A DNA stretch of 9,018 bases from the NCBI GenBank assembly GCA_016199105.1, contig JACQHI010000236.1, positions 1 through 9,018 of the forward strand. Reading direction: 5' to 3'. Origin of the DNA: Lentisphaerota bacterium. GTDB lineage: Bacteria; Verrucomicrobiota; Kiritimatiellia; JAAZAB01. Shown one piece after another: positions 1 through 7,401 of this stretch. The position numbers and the translations under genes were made by a program. Numbering within the stretch: position 1 is the stretch's first letter; each line of letters begins with the position of its first letter. The notes under the pieces were generated by a model that searched no databases, had not been told where the DNA came from, and saw only the letters and a list, made by a program, of their open reading frames with translations.

Positions 1-1814
1 CCCTCGAACTGGCCAAGGCCATCCAGGATGTCCAAAAAGACCTTGTCGAGCTGGCTCGCCAGACGACGGAGGTGAAGCGGTCCGCCGAGCGGAACGGCTG
101 GCAGTTGACGTGCGCCGGGAACGTCAACGCGATCGTCGGCGAACTGGACGTCATGAAAGCGGGTCTGGAAGCGGGCACGCTCGCGGCCGGCGAACTTCAG
201 GGCCGGATATCGGTCCTGTTGCCGAAGTTCGCCACCATGGATATGTCGCTCCGGCGGTTTTTCATCGGCGAGATCCCCTGGTCGGACTGGGTGGGTCCGC
301 TGTCGCGCTGGGCGGTGGTCATCGGCCTGACCTATATCATTTTGATGGCGTTCAACGTGCTCATCTTCCGGCAGTGGGCGCACAACGAAAAACTGACGTA
401 TCCGTTGGCTGAATTACCGAAGGCCCTGCTGGGCGGTGTGGATGCGGACGGCGGCATCCCCGCCGTGTTCCGGAACGGCCTGTTCTGGATCGGGTTCTCC
501 GTGTCGGCGACGGTGATGGGCTGGAACCTGTTGTGCGCGAGCAATGTAGTGTCGGGGTTAACCCCGTTCCAGCTCAACGAAAATAATTCCTGGATCGAGT
601 ACGTTAAAGACACTCAGTTCAACGCCCTGCGCAGCACGAAGTGCGTCGTTTTCTTCACCATGATCGGTCTTTCGTTCCTGGTGCCGAAAAACATTTCGTT
701 CTCGCTGTGGTTTTTTTACCTGCTGTTCATGGGGCAAATGTTGCTGCTGGTCTGGTCCGGCTACGGACAGGATGAGCGGTCCTTCCCCATGGATTGGTGG
801 TATCTGTTGAACTTCCGAACGGCGGAGGGGCAGGGCGCGCTCATGATCTTCTCCAGCGTGGTGCTGTACAAATGCCGGAAATACATCCTCTGCGCGTTCC
901 TGCCATCCACGGTGGGCGGTCTCGAGCCGGCGGAGCGCCGGGAGTTGAAGGTGGCGTCGCTGGCGTTCGTGCTGGGGTCCGTCGGCCTGATCCTCCTCCT
1001 GTGGAAGAGCATGGGGGCCAATCTGTTCTACACGATATTCTGCTATTTCGTGATTCTCGTGATTACGATCGGCCTGATCCGGACGGTGACGGAGGGCGGT
1101 CTCCTGGCGTTCCAGGCCTGGTCGAGCCCCTTCCACTTCATTCGCGCGTTTTTCGGCCTGGACAAGGCCTGGACGTCCACCTCGCTCTTCGCGCCGCTCA
1201 TGATCTTTTATTCCATCATCTTCCTCGACATCAAGACCTTCATCGCGCCCGCCATGGCGAACGCGCTCAAACTCCGGGACGATTTCAAGATGAAACGCGG
1301 AGTGTTCCACGCGGCCATCTTCCTGGCCATTGCCGTGGCCGCCGTGACGGCCATTGTGGCGACGCTCATGACGGCCTACGTCAGCGGCCGTGGCGCCGAC
1401 GGCATGAACAAGTGGTTTTATACGGACTTCCCCCGCGCGGCCATGCTGGACACGATCCGGACGATGGCCAAGGACGCGCCGGCGGCCGCTTCCTCGCATG
1501 CCGGCTGGGTCGGGGCGGGCGCGGTGGTCATGGGCGCCCTGCTGTATTTCCGTCAATTCGTGTTCTGGCTGCCGCATCCGATCGGCCTGATCATGCTGGT
1601 GAATCCGCTCATGAACGCCATGTGGTTTTCCATACTGCTGGGGTGGATGAGCAACGTCGTGGTGACGAAGTACGGCAACAAGGACACCTATCAGCGGGCC
1701 ACGGGGCTGTTCATCGGCCTGATCGTGGGCGAGTTGCTGATCGTCATGCTGGCCGTGGTGGTCTCGTTCCTGACGGGCCGGGCCATCCCGATCGATTTGA
1801 ACCCCAATATGTGA
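1..1814 (+). CDS. DUF6785/DUF6784-like polytopic membrane protein, copy A (5' partial)
   Basis: The reading frame is open from base 3 to the TGA at 1812-1814 with no stop back to the window edge, so the true start lies upstream and the GTG at 72 is not the start. The first ~75 residues are helical, charged and heptad-like, the tail of a coiled-coil segment. Next come the F-I-G-E-I-P-W motif near base 260 and about ten hydrophobic segments. Hallmarks are RQWAHNEKLTYPLAELP after the first of these segments, a TEGGLLAFQAW block, and a C-terminal GNKDTY...GLIVGELL block resembling DUF6784. By eye it matches copy B (4104-7094) at roughly 70% over the membrane region, and both share the coil-then-IPW arrangement. 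The family is OPT-transporter-like; no substrate is established to my knowledge, so transport is an inference. It reads into the mini-permease gene after 13 bases. Family call is fairly sure, function is not. Confidence 0.8.
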   Translation, partial: LELAKAIQDVQKDLVELARQTTEVKRSAERNGWQLTCAGNVNAIVGELDVMKAGLEAGTLAAGELQGRISVLLPKFATMDMSLRRFFIGEIPWSDWVGPLSRWAVVIGLTYIILMAFNVLIFRQWAHNEKLTYPLAELPKALLGGVDADGGIPAVFRNGLFWIGFSVSATVMGWNLLCASNVVSGLTPFQLNENNSWIEYVKDTQFNALRSTKCVVFFTMIGLSFLVPKNISFSLWFFYLLFMGQMLLLVWSGYGQDERSFPMDWWYLLNFRTAEGQGALMIFSSVVLYKCRKYILCAFLPSTVGGLEPAERRELKVASLAFVLGSVGLILLLWKSMGANLFYTIFCYFVILVITIGLIRTVTEGGLLAFQAWSSPFHFIRAFFGLDKAWTSTSLFAPLMIFYSIIFLDIKTFIAPAMANALKLRDDFKMKRGVFHAAIFLAIAVAAVTAIVATLMTAYVSGRGADGMNKWFYTDFPRAAMLDTIRTMAKDAPAAASSHAGWVGAGAVVMGALLYFRQFVFWLPHPIGLIMLVNPLMNAMWFSILLGWMSNVVVTKYGNKDTYQRATGLFIGLIVGELLIVMLAVVVSFLTGRAIPIDLNPNM

Positions 1815-1827
1815 GGGCCGGAGTGTC

Positions 1828-2492
1828 ATGCCGAAAGCCGATGCCATAAACGCCGTTCCCGTGCAGGCGCCCGTGCCGTGGAGCGTGGCCTTTGCGGTGA
1901 GCTGGGGAAGCCTGCGCCGGCGTTTCCTGCGCTCGCTGATCACCATGGTGGGCGTGGTCCTGGGCATCGCGTTTCTGGCCTACATGCTGGTGAACGACAA
2001 CATCGTCAACGCGCTGGTCGCCCTCCGGAACGACACGTTGAACGTGATCCTGCAGAAGAACGGCGTGGACATCTTTTCCGGGAAGGGCACCGACACGATG
2101 ATGCTCATGCTGATCGGCCTCTCGCTCTTCACCTGCCTGGTCGGCATCATCAACGCCATGCTGATGTCCGTGACGGAACGCATCAAGGAAATCGGGACGC
2201 TCAAGTGCCTGGGCGCGCAAGATGCGTTCATCGTGAAAACGTTTTTCATCGAGGCGTCCCTGCAGGGCGTCATGGGGACGGTGCTGGGCGTGGCGCTCGG
2301 GCTCCTGGTGGGGCTGCTGGTGAACACGTTCGCCTACGGGCGGTTCGTGTGGTCCGCTTTCCCGGCGTTTCTGGTGGTGAAGTCGGTGGTGGTGTCGCTG
2401 GTGATCGGCTCGTTGATGTCGGTTCTGGCCGCCATCGCCCCGGCCTACTGGGCGGCGCGCAAACAGCCCGTGGAAGCCATGAGGGTGGAAGA

Positions 2493-2496
<4 letters not shown>
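1828..2496 (+). CDS. Compact FtsX/MacB-type ABC transporter permease lacking the large periplasmic domain
   Basis: This 222-aa inner-membrane protein has a cytoplasmic N-terminus with an RRRFLRS stretch, TM1 at about 37-54, a short loop to about 90, TM2 at 91-113, TM3 at about 144-165 and TM4 at about 184-207. The segment VTERIKEIGTLKCLGA (about 115-130) after TM2 is the characteristic FtsX-domain coupling region, and the C-terminal ARKQPVEAMRVEE matches the usual A-x-x-x-P-x-x-A-x-R ending. MacB/LolC/LolE-type permeases are usually near 400 aa, with some 200 residues of periplasmic domain between TM1 and TM2; here that loop is about 35 residues. A GGAG at 1820-1823 precedes the ATG. The stop overlaps the ATPase start as ATGA, so the two very likely form one exporter or mechanotransmission-type complex. 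Substrate unknown. Confidence 0.88.
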
Positions 2497-3229
<733 letters not shown>

Positions 3230-3233
<4 letters not shown>

Positions 3234-3772
3234 GTTCCCCGGCGCAGGCTCTGACGCATCGGTTCGCATGGGACGGCTTTTCCTTCGACGTTCCCGCCGA
3301 CTGGAATCTCTCCGAAGTCGCCGTCCGCCGCGACACCGCCCTGATCCGGATGGAGGATGACGCCGCGCTGCGCCTGGAGTTGCAATGGATCCGCTCGGCC
3401 CGCCCCGTGGATCCGGCCCGATTTCAGGACCGCTATGGACAGGCTGCCCAACGCCTGGCGGCGGAGGGCGCCCAGACGACCCGGGTGGACAACCTGCCAC
3501 CGAGCTGGTCGGCCTTTCTTTATTCGATGCCGGAGGGGAACCGCCTGCTGACCGCGTTCCGGATGATGGCGGGCGATCCCTTGTTCTGTTTCTTCCAGCT
3601 CCATTTTCCCTCGGCCAGTCTGCGGGAGCCGGTCCGCCTGATTCGGGCGCTGGCTCTCTCCTTTATGGTTTCCGCGGGCGACCTGGTTGCTTGGGCCTGC
3701 TATGATTTCGGCTTCCGGTGTCCGCGCCGCTTCCGGCTGGTGAATACCCCTTCCAGGCGGGGCGGAAGCTGA
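3230..3772 (+). CDS. Uncharacterised cytoplasmic protein, N-terminal part of a gene split by an apparent frameshift
   Basis: The ATG at 3230 overlaps the ATPase stop (ATGA). The frame gives 180 aa, with no signal peptide or membrane segment, so it is probably cytoplasmic. I do not recognise a named family. The opening block FAWDGFSFDVPADWNLSEV, followed by alternating strands, recalls the short 'F-x-x-P-x-x-W' start of PsbP/DcrB-like folds; this is only a resemblance. From about residue 158 the sequence YDFGFRCPRRFRLVN looks like the start of a second copy of the same pattern, but after residue 173 the frame degenerates to TPSRRGGS and stops at 3770-3772. The continuation is found in the -1 frame (see 3772-4107). 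One extra C in the run at 3747-3750 would give a single protein of about 292 aa. Its place inside the ABC/DUF6785 operon suggests an accessory role, unproven. Confidence 0.6.
3747..3750 (+). other. Apparent one-base deletion (frameshift) in a C run
   Basis: Four C residues occur where five would join the upstream frame (…R-L-V-N-T-P) to the downstream frame (F-Q-A-G-R-K-L-M-V-F-E-W). Right after this point third-position G/C becomes high in the downstream frame and is lost in the upstream one. It may be a sequencing or assembly error in a homopolymer, a real mutation, or, less likely, recoding. Confidence 0.6.
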
Positions 3773-4107
3773 TGGTGTTCGAATGGGGGCTCCGCCGTCT
3801 GTTCGTCTGGCATTTTTCCCTGGCGGACCTGATGCTGAAGGAGAAGAGCCTGGAAGCCTGGTGCGCCGATTTTCTAAACGCGTTCCGGTTCGTCCGCGGG
3901 CCGGTCTATGTGCCGGGCCGCGACGGCGAAGTGCTGACGCGACACACGTGGCGTTATCCTGTGGGGCATATCGAGGAATGGCTGCGCTGGTGCCGCCGCT
4001 ACACCATTCGGTGCGAACGTCTGCCGGAGAAGAACCAGATCCGGCTGGTATTCTTCCAGTACCGGAACGAACGCGACCTGGCTCAGCCGGTCGTGGAAAA
4101 TATGTGA
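3772..4107 (+). CDS. Uncharacterised protein, C-terminal part of the frameshifted gene (or separate small protein)
   Basis: In the frame that ends with TGA at 4105-4107, the sequence from ATG 3772 encodes 111 aa rich in Trp, Arg and Phe: MVFEWGLRRLFVWHFSLADL, then an amphipathic helix, then WRYPVGHIEEWLRWCRRYTI and a final RLVFFQYRNERDLAQ strand pair. The ATG overlaps the upstream stop as TGATG, so re-initiation as a separate protein is possible. However, good coding sequence in this frame (EYPFQAGRKL) exists before the ATG, with an alternative GTG at 3718, and it continues the upstream protein's motif naturally. I therefore favour one broken or mis-sequenced ~292-aa gene. The stop overlaps the GTG start of copy B (GTGA). 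No family recognised. Confidence 0.55.
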   Translation: MVFEWGLRRLFVWHFSLADLMLKEKSLEAWCADFLNAFRFVRGPVYVPGRDGEVLTRHTWRYPVGHIEEWLRWCRRYTIRCERLPEKNQIRLVFFQYRNERDLAQPVVENM

Positions 4108-7094
4108 AGCAGGCGATCACAGTCCGGGCGTTCGTGTGGGGCGTTGTGTTCGCTGCGCTCTTCGCCGTTCTCACGGTCTGCAACACGAACCTTGCCAGCC
4201 TGCATCCCGTTGTCACTCAGCTTCCAGTCCTGCCTTATCTCCTGCTCATGCTGATGCTCTTATTGTTGAACCCGCTCTGCCGGCTGGTGCGGTTCATCCG
4301 GACCTTCTCAACGTCCGAACTGCTCGTCATTTTCCTCATGGGCATGGTCTCTTCCGGCGTTTCCACGGTTGGCATGGTGGACCAGCTCATCCCTGTGGTC
4401 GGAAGTCTTTTTAACCGCGCCTTCAACCAAGAATGGAAAACCCCGAAATCGGAGTGGAATCTCTATATCGTGCCGTTCGTCAACAACGAGTATTTCGTGT
4501 CGGGTCCCGGCATCCAGGCCGCCGCTCGGGAATATCAGCAGGCCACAGTGGAATGCTCTCTCCGCCGCACGGCCTATGACACGGCTTGGCGTCTGCTCGA
4601 TACTCGTACGAATCAGGCAGCGGCAGCGACGAATTTGAGGCGGGTTGAATCCGCCGCTAATATTTCTGTCGAGGAACTGAGCCTGGCCCGAGAGGTGTTC
4701 ACAAATGCAATCCAAGCCAGCACCGAGGCCGAGCAGAAGAGGCGTGAATTCACGGAGAAAACTCCGGGCCTGCCGTCCCCGGAAAATTTGGCTGAAACCT
4801 ATCCAGCCCTCATTCGGGAATCGGAAGCGCGCGTAGTCGAAACCGAGAGCCGGCTCCATGCTCTTGAAAAAGAAACCTTCGACCGCATCGTCCTGTTCCG
4901 TCGCGGACTGTCCAGGGGGCACAACGCCTACCCGGGCGTGTTTCCCATGCCGCACGACAACATTCGCTCCTATGTCAGCCGGTTCCAACGGCTGAGTCAG
5001 GGTTTGACGGCCTTGAGCGAACTCAAGGCGGCGCAGGCTATTGTGGATGCCCAGCCGGGCGAATCGCCGTTGGGCGGTGGGGCCCTGGCCGAGGTGCAAC
5101 ACCGGCTGGCGGCCGCAACCGATACGCTCCGGCCTTCGGCCCAGACCAATATGTTTCATGAATACCGTGAAATGCTGCGGCGCGAGGCGGCGGAGCAAGC
5201 CGAGGAATTTCAGCTCATGGAATACCGTAACAGCGAGCTCAGGGAAAAAATCCGGAACGAAAAAATGCGGAATGCCACCCCATCCGACGCGTATAATCTG
5301 GCCCGGCAGATCAGTGAGCTGGATAGCGAGCGCAAGGACCTGATTAAGAAACGCCTCCAGTTGCATCAGCGCCTGGAGGTCAAAGCGAGACGAAATGCAA
5401 ACGAACTGGTCGCCGCCGCGGCCGTGAAAGTGATCGTTGAGAATCTGGAACAGTTGCATGCGGAGTTGCAGATCGCCCCTCCGACGGCCGCCGAGTGCGC
5501 AACAAAACTCGTGGCGGCTCGCGCACAGCTCGCGACGATGGATGTTTCTCTGCGAAGATATTTCATCGGCGATGTTCCGTGGTCGCATTGGTTGGGGCCT
5601 CTCGCCCGCTGGGCGGTCATCATCGGGCTCACCTACATCGTGCTGATGGCGCTCAACCTGCTCCTCATCCGGCAGTGGGCGCACAACGAGAAGCTGACCT
5701 ACCCTCTGGCGGAACTACCGAAGGTCCTTCTAGGTGGACCGGACAGCGATAGTGGGATTTCCCCGATCTTCAAAGCCAGCTGGTTCTGGATTGGGTTCAG
5801 TGTGGCGGCGATGGTGATGGGCTGGAACCTGCTTTGCGCTTCCAAGGTCGTACCGGGGTTCGTTCCGCTCGAACTCAACGCCCGGCACACATGGCTCCAG
5901 TATGTGGCCAACACACCGTTCGAGGCCTTGCGCAGCATGCGGTGCGAAATCTGTTTGACCGTGATCGGGTTGTCGTTCCTGATTCCGAAAAAGGTCTCAT
6001 TCTCCCTCTGGTTTTTCTATGTCCTTTTCATGGTCCAGTTGCTGCTCATGGTCTGGACCGGGCAGGGCCAGGATGAGCGTTCGTTCCCGAACGACTGGTG
6101 GTGTCTGTTGAACTTCCGCACGGCGGAGGGGCAGGGGGCCCTCCTCGTGTTTTCCAGCGTGCTGCTCTACAAGTGCCGAAAATATATCTTATGCGCGTTC
6201 CGCCCCTCCACGGTGAACGACTTGGAGGTGAATGAACAACGCGAACTGCGCTGGGCCTCGTTCGCATTCCTGCTGGGTTCGCTCGGGCTCGTTCTCCTGC
6301 TGTGGAAGGGGCTGGGCGCGAACCTGTTCTACACGGTGTTCGTGTATTTTGTGATTATGCTCATCACGATCGGCCTCGTGCGGGCCGTGACGGAGGGCGG
6401 ACTCCTGAGTTTCCAGGCCTGGTGCGGTCCCTTCCATTTCATTCGCGCGTTCTTCGGGCTCGACAAGACCTGGAGCTCGGCGACGCTGTTCGCGCCGCTG
6501 ATGATCTACTACGCGATCTTCTTCCTCGACCTCAAGGCCTTCATCGCCCCGGCGATGGCAAATGCCATCAAGCTCCGGGACGATTTCCGGCTCCGGCGCG
6601 GCGCGTTTCATGCGGCGATCTTCGCCGCGATCGCCGTGGCGTGCGTCACGGCCGTGATTACCGTGCTCCTGATGGCCTATGCCCGGGGCGCCGACTCACT
6701 CAATAGTTGGCATTACACGGACTTCCCACGATCATACATGTTTGAGACGATCAGGACCATGGTCAAGAACGCTCCGTCCGCGTCGCCGACGACCGCCGGC
6801 TGGGTGGGGGTGGGCGCCGCCGCCATGGCCGGCCTGCTGTACTTCCGCCAGTTCGTCTCCTGGTTGCCGCACCCGCTCGGTATGATCATGCTGGTCAACC
6901 CCATCATGAACGCCTACTGGTTCTCGATCCTCCTCGGCTGGCTATGCAACGTGGCGGTGACCAGGTCTGGTAACAAGGAGACATACCACAAGGCCACCTA
7001 TTTCTTCATAGGGCTGATTGTGGGTGAATTGTTGGTTGCTGCGCTTGCGATGCTGATAGGTCTCATCCTCGGGCATAACTTGGCATCGTTTTGA
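4104..7094 (+). CDS. DUF6785/DUF6784-like polytopic membrane protein with large coiled-coil insertion, copy B
   Basis: This 996-aa protein starts at GTG 4104, which overlaps the previous TGA as GTGA; the frame is open upstream to 3783 but only as an overlap with the preceding gene. TM1 lies at about 10-30, TM2 at 43-62 followed by the basic CRLVRFIR stretch, and TM3 at about 71-95, after which STVGMVDQLIPVVGSLF fits the usual N-terminal half of DUF6785 proteins. Residues about 130-478 are an insertion of charged helices with coiled-coil character (for example ELREKIRNEKMRNA, ISELDSERKDLIKKRLQLHQ) around a non-coil block GHNAYPGVFPMPHDNIRSYV near 270-290. The conserved core resumes with FIGDVPWSHW, then RQWAHNEKLTYPLAELP (523-539), TEGGLLSFQAW, and a C-terminal GNKETY...GLIVGELL. 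Positive-inside reasoning puts the N-terminus in the cytoplasm and the insertion in the periplasm. Family members are thought to be OPT-like transporters; substrate unknown. Confidence 0.85.
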   Translation: MKQAITVRAFVWGVVFAALFAVLTVCNTNLASLHPVVTQLPVLPYLLLMLMLLLLNPLCRLVRFIRTFSTSELLVIFLMGMVSSGVSTVGMVDQLIPVVGSLFNRAFNQEWKTPKSEWNLYIVPFVNNEYFVSGPGIQAAAREYQQATVECSLRRTAYDTAWRLLDTRTNQAAAATNLRRVESAANISVEELSLAREVFTNAIQASTEAEQKRREFTEKTPGLPSPENLAETYPALIRESEARVVETESRLHALEKETFDRIVLFRRGLSRGHNAYPGVFPMPHDNIRSYVSRFQRLSQGLTALSELKAAQAIVDAQPGESPLGGGALAEVQHRLAAATDTLRPSAQTNMFHEYREMLRREAAEQAEEFQLMEYRNSELREKIRNEKMRNATPSDAYNLARQISELDSERKDLIKKRLQLHQRLEVKARRNANELVAAAAVKVIVENLEQLHAELQIAPPTAAECATKLVAARAQLATMDVSLRRYFIGDVPWSHWLGPLARWAVIIGLTYIVLMALNLLLIRQWAHNEKLTYPLAELPKVLLGGPDSDSGISPIFKASWFWIGFSVAAMVMGWNLLCASKVVPGFVPLELNARHTWLQYVANTPFEALRSMRCEICLTVIGLSFLIPKKVSFSLWFFYVLFMVQLLLMVWTGQGQDERSFPNDWWCLLNFRTAEGQGALLVFSSVLLYKCRKYILCAFRPSTVNDLEVNEQRELRWASFAFLLGSLGLVLLLWKGLGANLFYTVFVYFVIMLITIGLVRAVTEGGLLSFQAWCGPFHFIRAFFGLDKTWSSATLFAPLMIYYAIFFLDLKAFIAPAMANAIKLRDDFRLRRGAFHAAIFAAIAVACVTAVITVLLMAYARGADSLNSWHYTDFPRSYMFETIRTMVKNAPSASPTTAGWVGVGAAAMAGLLYFRQFVSWLPHPLGMIMLVNPIMNAYWFSILLGWLCNVAVTRSGNKETYHKATYFFIGLIVGELLVAALAMLIGLILGHNLASF

Positions 7095-7199
7095 ACCGAA
7101 GTATGTAGGCTAGGCCAAGAAGTTAAGGGATTAGCAGCCAGGCAGAATCATTCCACCCATTGGGTGAACCGCATGCGAAGAACATCCTTTATCTGTATG

Positions 7200-7267
7200 T
7201 TGCCACAAAAACCACAAAACGGATTTTTTCATGCTTTTTTGTGTGACCTTTGTGCCTTATGTGGCAA
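7200..7267. repeat. AT-rich imperfect palindrome with 9-11 base periodic GTG/CAC motifs
   Basis: The arm 7200-7220 pairs with 7247-7267 at 16 of 21 positions, including a perfect outer TTGCCACA / TGTGGCAA of eight base pairs, around a 26-base T-rich centre. Within the arms short CAC or GTG cores recur at 9- or 11-base spacing (CAC at 7204 and 7213; GTG at 7241, 7252 and 7261). Its base composition differs sharply from the neighbouring genes. It has no terminal T-run of terminator type. It may be an interspersed hairpin repeat; family unknown. Confidence 0.6.
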
Positions 7268-7311
7268 ACTCGTCCGTGTTTTCGAAAAAAATGTTTAATG
7301 GACCCTCTCTT

Positions 7312-7360
7312 ATTTCGCGGATTTCGCGCCTGTCCCGCCGAAGTTTCTTCGCGAAGGCGG
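7312..7360. repeat. Short 9-base tandem motif (ATTTCGCGN) followed by a hairpin
   Basis: ATTTCGCGG (7312-7320) is followed at once by ATTTCGCGC (7321-7329) and a degenerate third unit ending CCCGC (7330-7338). Directly after, CCGCC at 7335-7339 pairs with GGCGG at 7356-7360 around a segment with its own GAAG/CTTC (7340-7343, 7347-7350) and the palindrome TTCGCGAA (7348-7355). The same 9-base spacing as in the 7200-7267 element suggests related intergenic repeats. Confidence 0.5.
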
Positions 7361-7401
7361 ATGTTTCGTAGTGGAATGAACTGCCGAATCTAGGATGAAT
7401 C

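Larger units (their letters stand above)
7095..7401. other. Non-coding spacer between the operon and the sialidase-fold gene
   Basis: This 307-base stretch is clearly more AT-rich than its surroundings and holds no credible gene. A small hairpin (CACCC at 7154-7158, GGGTG at 7162-7166) lacks a following T-run, so I do not call a terminator. Two repeat-like elements lie at 7200-7267 and 7312-7360. I could not identify a convincing promoter for the gene at 7402, though the tract at 7274-7300 is AT-rich enough to hold one. Confidence 0.6.

Noticed and set aside
1806..1814. Identical AATATGTGA at the ends of copy A (1806-1814) and of the frameshifted gene (4099-4107)
   Set aside because: It is nine bases covering an Asn-Met-stop ending in unrelated proteins; flanks do not match, so chance is enough.
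558..1967. Long open frame on the minus strand across copy A
   Set aside because: It is the antisense of a conserved membrane protein in GC-rich DNA, and its His/Arg/Gln-rich translation has no domain character.
3741..3756. Programmed -1 ribosomal frameshift site
   Set aside because: No X-XXY-YYZ heptamer sits in the zero frame and no strong downstream structure is evident; a one-base deletion in the C run explains it more simply.
3783..4103. Upstream extension of the copy B reading frame
   Set aside because: The frame is open, but its translation is Arg/Pro/Gly-rich without motif, overlaps the coding frame of the preceding gene, and ends just where a normal N-terminal membrane segment begins after GTG 4104.
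7154..7166. Hairpin CACCC-ATT-GGGTG as terminator of the operon
   Set aside because: The stem is only five pairs and no T-run follows it.
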